The notes below the pieces were generated by a model. That model did no database searches. It saw nothing but the letters and a program-made list of their open reading frames with translations, and was not told where the DNA came from. A stretch of 64,000 bases of DNA, taken from positions 27,242-91,241 of the forward strand of contig DLJZ01000013.1 in NCBI GenBank assembly GCA_002478865.1, read 5' to 3'. The DNA is from Hungatella sp. UBA7603. Lineage in GTDB: Bacteria > Bacillota > Clostridia > Lachnospirales > Lachnospiraceae. A program made the translations under genes and the position numbers. Below, piece after piece: positions 1 to 8,443 of the stretch (position 1 is the first letter of the stretch; each line of letters opens with the position of its first letter).

Positions 1-403
1 TGGATTCTTGTATCCTTGGTGTCATAACAACCATTGAATTTTCTATTTTAGGATCGAGGCACGCTGTAGCTTTAGTTCTATCTTCGGTTTCGTTATCGCA
101 GTTATTGTAGTTTCAAGCACAAATGGCATTGGAACTGGTCTGATTACTGCCGTGGTGCTACTTATTACACAGCAAATTGATGGAAATGTGATTCAGCCAA
201 AACTTATGGGAAATTCCTTTTCCCTTAGCCCTGCATTGATTGTGATCGGAATTTCTATTGGTGGAGCTGTGGCAGGTGTATGGGGAATGATACTAGCAAT
301 TCCCATTGTAAACATTCTAAAACAGATTACGGATGATATGATCGAAGCAAGAGAAAAATATCTCAAATCTGAAACAATAATAGAAACATCATCAAATGAA
401 TAG
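1..403 (+). pseudogene. AI-2E family transporter, 3' remnant with frameshift
   Basis: The last ~80 residues read as the C-terminus of an AI-2E/YdiK-type membrane protein: the family motif QQxDGNVIQPKLMG is followed by two hydrophobic segments and VWGMILAIP. Upstream, the family's preceding helix (CILGVITTI...) is legible in a different frame (positions 3 to ~90), which runs out, and the conserved stretch between the two parts (usually NFIPYxGPxIG) is mostly missing. So besides being cut by the window edge, the gene carries a frameshift with a small deletion near 90-105. Family membership is clear from the motif; loss of function is inferred. It differs strongly from the intact AI-2E gene at the far end of the window. 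Confidence 0.7.
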
Positions 404-450
404 AAAATACAATAGGTTTGAACGCATTAAATCAGCCTAACAAAAAGGCC

Positions 451-479
451 GCAGGCATAAATGCTTGCAGTCTTTTTTT
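451..479 (+). terminator. Rho-independent terminator
   Basis: A 7-bp stem (GCAGGCA with TGCTTGC, one G-T pair) closes a short loop and is followed by TCTTTTTTT. It lies 50 bases after the AI-2E remnant and before the convergent LysR gene, so it probably ends the former. Confidence 0.7.
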
Positions 480-512
480 GCGCTTATTTATAAAAGAGCT
501 GTATCTCTCTTT

Positions 513-1409
513 TTACTTTATATAGGATAAGAATTTATCAATTGTAGGATTCGCGTTTTCGTTAAAGCGGGCGGCCACAATTTCAAATTTATCAGCTTCT
601 TCATCAAGTGGAATTGTTACCAGATTTCCAGTGTTTCTACTGGATGAAAGAGCATAAGAGGGCAATACTGCGATTCCCATATTAGCAGCCACCATAAGTG
701 CGGTTGTGTTAAAGTTTGCGGAATGCTGCACAATGTGAGGCGTAAAGCCGGACCGGATAAAATGAGCCATGGTGCTTTCAAAATGTCCAAAGCTGTCTTC
801 CGCATCTCCAAAGGAAGTGAAAATAAAAGAATCATTTTTTAAGTCGTAAAGATTCAAAATACTGCGATAAGCCAGAGGATGCGAGGTAGGAAGCATTACA
901 ATTAAATTGTACTTTTTCATGATCTTATAGGAAATATTTTTATCTTCCAGCTTGCTATAGGAAAACCGGGCATTGATAACCACATCAAGTGTCTGGTTCA
1001 ATAGCTGCAAATATAAAGGACCTGCTCCTCCTTCCTGAATGGAAATGGAGATGTTGGGATATCCGGTACGGAAGGAACGTAGAATGCCAGGAAGATCTGG
1101 GTTATCATACCCTTCAATAATTCCAAGATTTATATTTCCAGTAAAGCCGGTAGCGGCTTTTTTTGTTTTTTGAATTGCATTTTCAGTGCGGTTTAGTATT
1201 GCTTTTGATTCGGTTAAGAATATACTTCCTGCCGGGGTAAGCTCCACATGCCGCTTGGTCCGTTTTAATAGTTTTACTTCTATCTGTTCTTCTAATGCTT
1301 TGATTTGCTGTGTGACAGCCGTCTGAGAAATATAAAACTTTTCTGCTGTCTTTGTAAAACTCAAAGTTTCTGCTACGGAAACAAAATATTCTAATTGTCT
1401 TAAATTCAT
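513..1409 (-). CDS. LysR-family transcriptional regulator
   Basis: A 298-residue regulator. The N-terminal winged helix (about residues 1-60: LRQLEYFVSVAETLSFTKTA, then SQTAVTQQIKALEEQ) is typical LysR; the rest is a periplasmic-binding-like effector domain (LGIIEGYDNPDLPGIL..., MGIAVLPSYAL). The ATG at 1409 is preferred over a TTG three bases upstream because GGAGG sits 6 bases before the ATG and only 3 before the TTG. It is divergent from the flavonoid/2-oxoacid operon starting at 1669, and LysR proteins commonly activate the divergent operon in response to its substrate. A flavonoid or aromatic acid is therefore the likely effector, by inference. Confidence 0.92.
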   Translation of the reverse strand: MNLRQLEYFVSVAETLSFTKTAEKFYISQTAVTQQIKALEEQIEVKLLKRTKRHVELTPAGSIFLTESKAILNRTENAIQKTKKAATGFTGNINLGIIEGYDNPDLPGILRSFRTGYPNISISIQEGGAGPLYLQLLNQTLDVVINARFSYSKLEDKNISYKIMKKYNLIVMLPTSHPLAYRSILNLYDLKNDSFIFTSFGDAEDSFGHFESTMAHFIRSGFTPHIVQHSANFNTTALMVAANMGIAVLPSYALSSSRNTGNLVTIPLDEEADKFEIVAARFNENANPTIDKFLSYIK

Positions 1410-1550
1410 CAAGGGCCTCCTTATGACAATACGCTATATATAACTAAAAATTATTATAAACCATAAAAAAAGATTTGAAAACAATTTTCTTAATCGTTTG
1501 TAAAAAGTGCATAAAAACACATATTGTTATTTGATTATATTACTAAATAA

Positions 1551-1565
1551 ATAAGTTTATCTTAT
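1551..1565. promoter_or_regulatory. Candidate LysR binding box
   Basis: ATAAG-TTTAT-CTTAT is a perfect 5-bp inverted repeat and also meets the T-N11-A rule of LysR sites (T at 1552, A at 1564). It lies 20 bases upstream of the likely -35 element of the operon, the usual place for an activating LysR dimer. Confidence 0.5.
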
Positions 1566-1585
1566 GAGAATCATCAAATAAAATA

Positions 1586-1615
1586 TTGGATTTCAATAAA
1601 AAAATTCATTATGAT
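1586..1615 (+). promoter_or_regulatory. Candidate sigma-A promoter of the flavonol/2-oxoacid operon
   Basis: TTGGAT (1586-1591) and TATGAT (1610-1615) are separated by 18 bases, about 50 bases before the first gene. The weak -35 fits a promoter that needs an activator. Confidence 0.45.
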
Positions 1616-1668
1616 AAGGAATAGATAAGAGATTAAATAGGTGACTTTTATCGGAAGGGAGAGATAAG

Positions 1669-2376
1669 ATGAGCAAAGAAGTTCCGATTATAGATGAGAA
1701 ATATAATAATTTCTTATTTATTGGTGAAGCAGGTTGTGGAAAAAGTGAAATCGCAGTCAATATAGCAAAGCAGCTTGTGGATTCAGGAAATAAGAAGGTA
1801 CATTTCTTTGATATGGATATGACAAAATCGTTATTCCGTTCCAGGGATCTTAGCCGGAGCTTTACAGAGTTGGGAATTGATTTTCATTATGAAGAACAGT
1901 TTATGGATGCCCCAACTCTGGTAGGCGGCGTAAGTAGATTCCTAAAGGATGAGGAAACTTATGTTGTTATGGATGTAGGTGGAGATTACATTGGTGCCAG
2001 ATCCATAGGTGGTTTTGCGCCCCTGATTAACCGAGGGGATACTATGGTTTATTACGTAATTAATCCTTATCGACCATGGTCTTATGATCTGGAGCGCATT
2101 GATAAAGTGCTAAGTGAAATCTTAAGTGTATCACATATAGATATAGATAAGCTTCACTTAATTAGTAATCCTAATATAGGGTGTAATACCAATGAGATAG
2201 AAGTTCTAGAAGGGAATAAAGAACTTACAGAACTAATCATGCCTTATAAGGAACTGGATTTTGTCTGTGTGAGAGAAGAACTTTTTGATAAGGTGAAGGA
2301 TAAACTAAATATTCCTATAATGCCCTTGCATCTTTATCTTACCTATCCCTGGGTTGTATCTATGGAGTCTGTATAA
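1669..2376 (+). CDS. P-loop ATPase (CooC/MinD-like), first gene of the operon
   Basis: A 235-residue protein with a Walker A motif near the N-terminus (FIGEAGCGKSEIA), a Walker-B-like DMDMTKS, and a second acidic patch VVMDVGGDYIGA. This is the layout of SIMIBI-class ATPases such as CooC, MinD and CobQ-type proteins. There are no membrane segments. GGAAGGGAGAG lies just upstream of the ATG. It is followed, after a short gap, by the ferredoxin subunit of an oxidoreductase, so it may help metal or cofactor loading or maturation of that enzyme. This is inference from position and fold; no substrate can be named. The family link is firm to the fold only. Confidence 0.7.
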   Translation: MSKEVPIIDEKYNNFLFIGEAGCGKSEIAVNIAKQLVDSGNKKVHFFDMDMTKSLFRSRDLSRSFTELGIDFHYEEQFMDAPTLVGGVSRFLKDEETYVVMDVGGDYIGARSIGGFAPLINRGDTMVYYVINPYRPWSYDLERIDKVLSEILSVSHIDIDKLHLISNPNIGCNTNEIEVLEGNKELTELIMPYKELDFVCVREELFDKVKDKLNIPIMPLHLYLTYPWVVSMESV

Positions 2377-2395
2377 GAAGGAGGAAATGAAGGAT

Positions 2396-2599
2396 ATGGC
2401 TGAAATAAAAGTTGTGGCGGAACGCTGCAAAGGTTGTGGTTACTGCATTAAGTTCTGCCCCAAAAGCGTTTTGACTGTTGGAACAAAAGTGAATTCAAAG
2501 GGTTATGAATATGTGATTCCGTCAAATATGGAAGCTTGTATTGGTTGTTGCATTTGCGGAAAAATTTGTCCCGATGGTGCCATAGAAGTTTATAAGTAA
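2396..2599 (+). CDS. 2-oxoacid:ferredoxin oxidoreductase, delta (2x[4Fe-4S] ferredoxin) subunit
   Basis: A 67-residue bacterial ferredoxin with two full cluster motifs, CKGCGYCIKFCP and CIGCCICGKICP, and the EVxxERCKGCG opening typical of the delta subunits of KorD/VorD enzymes. The ATG at 2396 gives the family-like start MAEIKVV with GGAGG 11 bases away; an ATG at 2387 is only 2 bases from the same site. It passes electrons from the catalytic alpha/beta pair to free ferredoxin. Alpha, beta and gamma genes follow directly in the order found in four-subunit 2-oxoacid oxidoreductases. Confidence 0.9.
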   Translation: MAEIKVVAERCKGCGYCIKFCPKSVLTVGTKVNSKGYEYVIPSNMEACIGCCICGKICPDGAIEVYK

Positions 2600-2616
2600 T
2601 TAGGAGGTTATTGAAA

Positions 2617-3696
2617 ATGTCTAGAGTGTTTATGAAAGGCTGCGAAGCAATTGCAGAGGCAGCAGTTAGAGCCGGTTGTCGTTTTTTTGCTGGTTATCCA
2701 ATTACTCCTCAGAATGAAATTCCGGAATATTTTGCGAGAAGAATGCCGGAAGTAAGCGGTAATTTTGTTCAGGGAGAATCAGAAGTAGCTTCCGTAAACA
2801 TGGTGTATGGAGCTGCCAGTGCGGGTGTGAGATCCATGACTTCTTCATCAAGTCCTGGAATTGCTCTAAAGAGCGAGGGAATATCTTACTGTGCATCAGC
2901 CAGAATCCCTATGGTCTATGTCAATGTTTCCCGAGGCGGCCCTGGAGTTGGTTCCATTCAGCCGGCGCAGATGGATTACTTTCAGGCTACCAAGGCATCC
3001 GGTAACGGCGGATTTCAGATGCTTGTATTTGCACCAGCATCCGTACAGGAAGCCGTTGATATGACGTATCAGGCATTTGATTATGCAGACCGCGATCGTA
3101 ATCCAGTGCTTATTTTGGCAGATGGTGTCATTGGAACTATGATGGAACCTGTCGTACTTCCAGAAATGAAAACGGATGAAGAGATTGCGTCCATCAAAGA
3201 ATCAAAGAAATCCTGGTCCTGTATTGGACATTCACTGGACCTTGCAAACCGTTCATGGATTCAGCCAGGACATTGGAAGACCAGCGATATGCAGGTAGCT
3301 AATGAAGAAGCGGCAGCTCTTTACACAAGTTGGGAAAAAGAGGCTCAGGCCGAAGAATATCTAATTGAAGATGCAGAGGTAGTGATTACGGCTTATGGAA
3401 TATCAGCACGTATCGCAAAAGCGGCTGTGGATTTATTACGGAAAGAGGGCATAAAGGTAGGACTTATCCGGGCCATAACCGTTCAGCCATTTCCTTACAA
3501 CGCATTTGACCATATAGATTATAACAAGGTAAAAGCAATTCTTGATGTTGAGATGTCCATTCCTGCCCAGTTTGTAACAGACGTGGAAACTGGTGTGAAA
3601 GGGCGCTGCCCTATTGAAACCTGCCTTTGCTCAGGCGGCAACATCATAAGCCGTGAGGCAGTAATGGAAGCAATAAGAAAAATGGTTTCCAAATAG
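2617..3696 (+). CDS. 2-oxoacid:ferredoxin oxidoreductase, alpha subunit (KorA/VorB type)
   Basis: A 359-residue pyrimidine-binding/transketolase-like subunit. MKGCEAIAEAAVRAGCRFFAGYPITPQNEI is the diagnostic opening of KorA/VorB proteins, followed by EVASVNMVYGAASAGVRSMTSSSSPG and a C-terminal domain II. The ATG at 2617 has AGGAGG 9 bases upstream; a TTG at 2611 is too close to it. With the beta subunit it oxidatively decarboxylates a 2-oxoacid to an acyl-CoA. Substrate choice (branched-chain, 2-oxoglutarate or aryl 2-oxoacid) cannot be read from sequence; the neighbours favour an acid whose CoA ester is used by a Ptb/Buk pair, and by inference an arylpyruvate. Confidence 0.9.
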   Translation: MSRVFMKGCEAIAEAAVRAGCRFFAGYPITPQNEIPEYFARRMPEVSGNFVQGESEVASVNMVYGAASAGVRSMTSSSSPGIALKSEGISYCASARIPMVYVNVSRGGPGVGSIQPAQMDYFQATKASGNGGFQMLVFAPASVQEAVDMTYQAFDYADRDRNPVLILADGVIGTMMEPVVLPEMKTDEEIASIKESKKSWSCIGHSLDLANRSWIQPGHWKTSDMQVANEEAAALYTSWEKEAQAEEYLIEDAEVVITAYGISARIAKAAVDLLRKEGIKVGLIRAITVQPFPYNAFDHIDYNKVKAILDVEMSIPAQFVTDVETGVKGRCPIETCLCSGGNIISREAVMEAIRKMVSK

Positions 3697-3706
3697 GAGG
3701 GAAAAG

Positions 3707-4444
3707 ATGAAGCAGATTTATGCAAGAACAAAAACCATTCAGGAAGATAAAGTTTCTGGCTTTTGTCCTGGATGCATGCATGGCACTGTAATGAAGCTGA
3801 TCGGTGAAGTATTAGATGAGATGAATTTAGTGGACAAGGCGGCTTGCGTCCTTGGAATCGGCTGCTGTGGTCTTCAGATGGACTATATGGCCTATGACAA
3901 TACCACAGCCCCACATGGTCGTGCCTGTGCAGTGGCGACTGGAATGAAAAAGGCAAGCCCTGACAGTCTTGTATTTACCTATCAGGGAGATGGAGATTTT
4001 GCTTCCATCGGTTTGGCGGAATCCATGTCTGCAGCCAATCGTGGAGAGAATATCACAGTTATTTTCATTAATAATGGTATTTACGGTATGACTGGCGGAC
4101 AATTGGCTCCTACCACCTTAGTAGGTATGAAGGCTAGTACCGCGCCAAAAGGTCGTGATCCCAAGGAACATGGTTACCCTATGCACATGTGTGAGATATT
4201 AGAACAGCTGACTGCTCCGGCTTATTTAGAACGGACCAGCTGCAATACCCCAGTAAATGTAATGAAAACAAAGAAAGCAATTCAAAAAGCATTTCAAAAC
4301 CAGCTTGAGGGTAAAGGATTTTCCATGGTAGAAATTGTCACCAGCTGTCCTACAAACTGGGGGCTTGATGCACTGAAATCTCTTGATTTTATAGAAGAGA
4401 AGATGCTCCCGGAATTTCCTCTGGGTGTAATCAGAGATCGATAA
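3707..4444 (+). CDS. 2-oxoacid:ferredoxin oxidoreductase, beta (TPP) subunit
   Basis: A 245-residue thiamine-diphosphate subunit. It has the FCPGCMHG opening that supplies cluster-binding cysteines, the TPP motif GDGDFASIG...NNGIYGMTGGQ, and PTTLVGMKAST. GGAGGG precedes the ATG. It forms the catalytic core with the alpha subunit upstream and the gamma subunit downstream; gaps of 10-13 bases indicate one transcript. Its size is near the shorter end for KorB/VorA. The reaction is 2-oxoacid + CoA + oxidised ferredoxin to acyl-CoA + CO2 + reduced ferredoxin. Confidence 0.92.
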   Translation: MKQIYARTKTIQEDKVSGFCPGCMHGTVMKLIGEVLDEMNLVDKAACVLGIGCCGLQMDYMAYDNTTAPHGRACAVATGMKKASPDSLVFTYQGDGDFASIGLAESMSAANRGENITVIFINNGIYGMTGGQLAPTTLVGMKASTAPKGRDPKEHGYPMHMCEILEQLTAPAYLERTSCNTPVNVMKTKKAIQKAFQNQLEGKGFSMVEIVTSCPTNWGLDALKSLDFIEEKMLPEFPLGVIRDR

Positions 4445-4457
4445 GGAGGAAAATTTA

Positions 4458-5003
4458 ATGGAGACAAATTTGTGTGTGGCCGGTTTTGGTGGACAGGGTG
4501 TTATGACCCTCGGAAAATTCCTGGCTTCGGCAACCTGTGATTCTACAAATAAAAATGTTACGTTCTTCCCTTCTTACGGAGCGGAGCAAAGAGGTGGTAC
4601 AGCAAATTGTTTTGTTGTTATTTCCGATGAAACCATTGGAGCACCTCTTGGTGATGTAATGGATGATTTAGTTATCATGAACGGACCATCCTTACAAAAG
4701 TTTTTGCCAACATTAAAACAGGGTGGAACACTTTTTATTAACAGTTCTATTGTTACTGATGAAATAGAAAGAAGCGACGTTAAAATAGTGAAAGCACCTG
4801 TTACGGAGCTTGCCTTGGAACTTGGAAATGCGAAGGTATTAAATGTTATTATGCTTGGAGCATATGTAGGATATACAAATGTTATTGATCCAGAAATTGT
4901 ATGGTCAACCATTGAGCATAAACTGAAAAACAAACCAAAGCTCCTTCCTCTTAACAAACTAGCTTTTGAAAGAGGTCTTTTAATTGGTCAGTCACAAAGA
5001 TAA
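4458..5003 (+). CDS. 2-oxoacid:ferredoxin oxidoreductase, gamma subunit
   Basis: A 181-residue subunit with the family hallmark VAGFGGQGVMTLGKFLA followed by SYGAEQRGGTANCFVVIS, as in KorC/VorC proteins. AGGAGG precedes the start. It completes the four-subunit set (delta, alpha, beta, gamma). No truncation or unusual residue is visible. It is followed 12 bases later by the phosphate acyltransferase gene, tying acyl-CoA production to acyl-phosphate formation. Confidence 0.92.
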   Translation: METNLCVAGFGGQGVMTLGKFLASATCDSTNKNVTFFPSYGAEQRGGTANCFVVISDETIGAPLGDVMDDLVIMNGPSLQKFLPTLKQGGTLFINSSIVTDEIERSDVKIVKAPVTELALELGNAKVLNVIMLGAYVGYTNVIDPEIVWSTIEHKLKNKPKLLPLNKLAFERGLLIGQSQR

Positions 5004-5015
5004 GGAGAGAGCCAG

Positions 5016-5918
5016 ATGATCTATAGAAGTTTTGATGAATTAATTGATAAAGTGAAAAATTATCCTTCCATGAAACGAATGGTAATTGCAGCGGCAGGAG
5101 AAGAACATACTCTTGAAGCGGCTCTACATGCCAGAAAAGAAGGAATTGCCAGACCTATATTAGTGGGTGATAAAGAAGTAATTCTTGGAATACTAAAAAA
5201 GCTTGGAGAAGAGGTTCCAGAAGAGGATATCTATCCAGCCACTGATAATAAAGAGGCCGCCGAATTTTCAGTCTCTTTGATACGAGAAGGAAAAGCAGAT
5301 TTTTTAATGAAGGGTTATCTGGATACGGCTGTGCTTTTAAAGGCGGTGGTTGATAAAGAAAAAGGCTTGGGAAAAGGCGGTGTTATGTCTCATTTTTCGA
5401 TGTTTGATGTTCCCTCCTATCATAAAATATTAGTGCCTGTAGACGGAGGCATGGTTGCCTATCCGACTCTGGAACAAAAGAAATCTATTATTGAAAATAC
5501 GGTGGAAACTTTAAGATCCATGGGATATGACTGCCCGAAAGTGGGAGTCTTGACCTGCGTGGAAAAAGTGAATCCCAAAATGCCAGAAACAGTGGAAGCG
5601 GCAGAACTTGCTCGTATGAACCGGGAAGGCGAAATTAAGAACTGTATCATAGAAGGTCCTATTTCCTATGATTGTGCCATTGATGCAGAGATTGCCAATC
5701 TGAAAAACTATGAAAGCCAAATTGCTGGTGACGTAGATGTGCTAGTGGCTCCCAATATCCATGCAGGAAATATCATGGGTAAGATGCTAACTTGTACCTG
5801 TAAGGCAAAGATGGCTGGATTTGTAGTTGGAGCAAAATGTCCGATTGTATTAACTTCCAGAGGATCGTCTGCAGAGGAGAAATTCTTATCCATTGCAGTT
5901 TCAGCAGCAGTAGATTAG
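5016..5918 (+). CDS. ptb: Phosphate butyryltransferase-type acyltransferase
   Basis: A 300-residue member of the phosphate acetyl/butyryltransferase family, matching Ptb length and layout: an N-terminal AAAGEEHTLEAAL, central KGYLDTAVLLKAVVD and VPDGG-like substrate region, and a C-terminal NIHAGNIMGKML motif. It swaps CoA for phosphate on an acyl-CoA. Placed between the oxidoreductase and a butyrate-kinase homologue, its substrate is expected to be the acyl-CoA made by that oxidoreductase rather than butyryl-CoA from fermentation, as no butyrate-forming genes are nearby. That substrate assignment is inference. Confidence 0.9.
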   Translation: MIYRSFDELIDKVKNYPSMKRMVIAAAGEEHTLEAALHARKEGIARPILVGDKEVILGILKKLGEEVPEEDIYPATDNKEAAEFSVSLIREGKADFLMKGYLDTAVLLKAVVDKEKGLGKGGVMSHFSMFDVPSYHKILVPVDGGMVAYPTLEQKKSIIENTVETLRSMGYDCPKVGVLTCVEKVNPKMPETVEAAELARMNREGEIKNCIIEGPISYDCAIDAEIANLKNYESQIAGDVDVLVAPNIHAGNIMGKMLTCTCKAKMAGFVVGAKCPIVLTSRGSSAEEKFLSIAVSAAVD

Positions 5919-5933
5919 AGAAGGAGAAATACA

Positions 5934-7016
5934 ATGAGTTATAAAATTTTAGCAGTTAATCCTGGCTCTACCTCCACAAAAATCGGGGTTTACGAAGGTG
6001 ATAAAGAGTTATTTACAGAAAGTGTTACACATTCTGATGAAGAGTTAAAAAAGTATGACAGAGTGGTAGATGAATTTGATATGCGTAAGGAAAATATTCT
6101 AAATGCACTAGAAAAACATGGCGTAGATGTGAAGGAATTATCTGCGATTGTGGGAAGAGGCGGCCAGCTGGTAAATATTCATGCAGGCGGTTATCTGGTT
6201 ACAGAGGATATGAAAAAAAGGCTAACCGATCCATTCACCATTGAACACGCATCTAACCTGGGCGCATTAATCGCAGACGCCATTGCGGCTCCTCTGGGCA
6301 TAACAGCCTATATTTATGATGCAGTGGGTTCTGATGAAATGGCAGAGATTGCAAAAGTAACCGGAATGCCAGAGGTAGTAAGACAAAGTTTTTGTCATGT
6401 ATTAAACTCCAAGGCCATGGCGAGAAAAGCAGCATTTGAAATGGGAAAAACATATCAGGAAATGAATTTTATCGTTGCCCATTTAGGTGGTGGAATCTCA
6501 GTCAGTGCTCATGAAAAAGGTAAAATAGTGGATGCAATCCCAGCGGATGGAGGTCCTTTTTCCCCAGAAAGATCAGGAAGCATACCATTAAATTACGTAA
6601 TCGACATGTGTTACAGTGGAACTTACAGTAAAAGGGATATGAAGAAAAAGGTTTCTGGTATGGGCGGTATGAAAGCCTATCTTGGCACTTCAAGCTGTAT
6701 TGAAGTGGAAAAGATGATTCAGGATGGTAACGAGTTAGCAAAGAAAGTATTTCAGGCGCAAGCATACCAGATTGCGAAAGGAATCGGTGAACTCATCCCA
6801 GTTTTAAAGGGAGAAGTTGATGCTATCATTTTGACAGGCGGAGTGGCTCATTCCCAAATGCTGACACAGTGGATTAAAGAATATGTAAGCAAGCTGGCTC
6901 CGATTATGGTTATGCCAGGGGAGAATGAACTGGAAGCTTTATCTGCAGGTGCCCTTCGTATTTTAAAGGGAGAGGAAGAAGCAGAATCTTACATAGATTC
7001 CAGGAAAAACCAGTAG
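5934..7016 (+). CDS. buk: Butyrate kinase-type carboxylic acid kinase
   Basis: A 360-residue ASKHA-fold kinase. The phosphate-1 motif VNPGSTSTKIGVYEG is at the N-terminus, HLGGGISVSAHEKGKIVD in the middle, and ILTGGVAHSQ near the C-terminus, exactly as in butyrate kinases. It converts acyl-phosphate + ADP to acid + ATP. With ptb it makes the energy-conserving end of the operon. Branched-chain and aromatic acids are accepted by some family members, so an arylacetate product is possible. It is 16 bases downstream of ptb with AGAAGGAGA as ribosome site. Confidence 0.92.
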   Translation: MSYKILAVNPGSTSTKIGVYEGDKELFTESVTHSDEELKKYDRVVDEFDMRKENILNALEKHGVDVKELSAIVGRGGQLVNIHAGGYLVTEDMKKRLTDPFTIEHASNLGALIADAIAAPLGITAYIYDAVGSDEMAEIAKVTGMPEVVRQSFCHVLNSKAMARKAAFEMGKTYQEMNFIVAHLGGGISVSAHEKGKIVDAIPADGGPFSPERSGSIPLNYVIDMCYSGTYSKRDMKKKVSGMGGMKAYLGTSSCIEVEKMIQDGNELAKKVFQAQAYQIAKGIGELIPVLKGEVDAIILTGGVAHSQMLTQWIKEYVSKLAPIMVMPGENELEALSAGALRILKGEEEAESYIDSRKNQ

Positions 7017-7029
7017 AAAGGGAAATAAT

Positions 7030-8418
7030 ATGAAAGATAATTTTTATGCTAAGGGAGAGGGAAACAACGGTTTTATTAAAAATCTGGAAGTTTGCTCTTA
7101 TGGCGATCTGGATGGTACCTGCGGGATGTTCCAGATGGCTCTTTATAAAACATCAGCAGGAAAGTACTATCTGTACGGCTGCTGTTTTGGCGGAACAAAG
7201 AACGGGGTAATGATTAGTGATATAACAGATCCTTATGATCCCAAATTTGTGAAGCACTTTGAACTCCTTGATCCTAAGGAGTATCCCACAACTACATCTC
7301 CTAAGATTCAGATTGCCGACGATCTGATGATTGTAGCCATGAGTTGTGGCAGCGGACCAGGAGCCCTTGTGGATCAGACAAAACTTGATGATATAAAATG
7401 TGAGGCAGGAATTCGTATTTACAGTCTGAAAAATGACCCAGAAAATCCAGAATTCTTGGGCTATTGGGATTGTGGCTTAAAGCATGTACTTGGAGTGCAT
7501 CGTTTTCAGTATAACGGTGGAAGATATGTTCATTTATCCAGCGACTGCGTAGGCTTCGAAGGAATGATTTACCGCATTATTGATATTGAAGATCCGACTA
7601 ATCCAGTGGAAGCAGGACGCTGGTGGAGACCAGATCAGTATGCAGACGGATACCCAGATAGAAACTTTGATCCAGGTGCGGCTCACGTTCCTTCCTTTAT
7701 GGATAAAGGCTGGCTTCACGGACCACCATTTGTCCGTGATGGAATCGCTTACTGCGGTTATGGCGGAGCAGGACTGGTAGTTCTTGATGTTCAGGATGTA
7801 GAAAGACCGAAATGCCTGGGAGAATTATCGCTGATGCCTGCATTCTCCAGTGAATTGTCAGGGGCAAGAACCCATACAGCAGTCCCACTGCCGGGGCGTG
7901 ATCTAGTCGTATGTCAAAACGAAGGAGAACGTTTCCAGTTCTTTACACCGGATAAGATAAAAAGAGCCCAGGCATTGAACAACATACACATGATCGATGT
8001 CAGCGATCCAAAACAGCCTACCTTAATAGCAGAGTTTCCATATCCGGAAGTTCCAAAGGACTTTCCATATCCAAACTTTAATGTAGCTGGTCTTGGAGTG
8101 GCTGGCCCATTTGGTCCTCATAACCTTCATGAACCTATGGACAATAAACCATGGCTGGAGCAGAGAGGAGACCGTGTGTACTGCTGTTATTTCCATGCAG
8201 GATTGAGGGTTTATGATGTATCAGATCCATATTATATCAAGGAAATCGCTTACTTTATTCCACCAAATCCCAATAAAAAACCAGAAGAATCATTTTTCCC
8301 AGGTTTTCCGGGGCCTCGTATGGCGGTAACAGAGGATATTGTGGTAGATGATAGAGGTTATATCATCATTGATGCGCTTGATGATGGATTTTATATTTTA
8401 AAAATGAGAGAAAATTAA
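7030..8418 (+). CDS. LVIVD-repeat beta-propeller protein, possible metal-dependent enzyme
   Basis: A 462-residue soluble protein made of repeated blades containing xxxISDITDPYDPKFV, IIDIEDPTNPVEAG, VLDVQDVERPKCLG, MIDVSDPKQPTLIA and VYDVSDPYYIKEIA; these are LVIVD repeats, fitting a six- or seven-bladed propeller. There is no signal peptide, so it acts in the cytoplasm. Histidines recur at the blade starts (LGVHRF, GAAHVPS, GWLHGPP, ARTHTAV, GPHNLHEP, CYFHAGL), the pattern expected if they line a central metal site. It lies between the acyl kinase and a flavoprotein in an operon with chalcone isomerase. A role in ring-C cleavage is only inferred; the family has no firm function known to me. 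Confidence 0.65.
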   Translation: MKDNFYAKGEGNNGFIKNLEVCSYGDLDGTCGMFQMALYKTSAGKYYLYGCCFGGTKNGVMISDITDPYDPKFVKHFELLDPKEYPTTTSPKIQIADDLMIVAMSCGSGPGALVDQTKLDDIKCEAGIRIYSLKNDPENPEFLGYWDCGLKHVLGVHRFQYNGGRYVHLSSDCVGFEGMIYRIIDIEDPTNPVEAGRWWRPDQYADGYPDRNFDPGAAHVPSFMDKGWLHGPPFVRDGIAYCGYGGAGLVVLDVQDVERPKCLGELSLMPAFSSELSGARTHTAVPLPGRDLVVCQNEGERFQFFTPDKIKRAQALNNIHMIDVSDPKQPTLIAEFPYPEVPKDFPYPNFNVAGLGVAGPFGPHNLHEPMDNKPWLEQRGDRVYCCYFHAGLRVYDVSDPYYIKEIAYFIPPNPNKKPEESFFPGFPGPRMAVTEDIVVDDRGYIIIDALDDGFYILKMREN

Positions 8419-8443
8419 TATTCACACGAAAAAGGAGATTATG

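Noticed and set aside
5016..7016. ptb/buk taken as ordinary butyrate fermentation genes
   Set aside because: No butyryl-CoA-forming genes are present and they are locked behind a 2-oxoacid:ferredoxin oxidoreductase, so another acyl-CoA is more likely.
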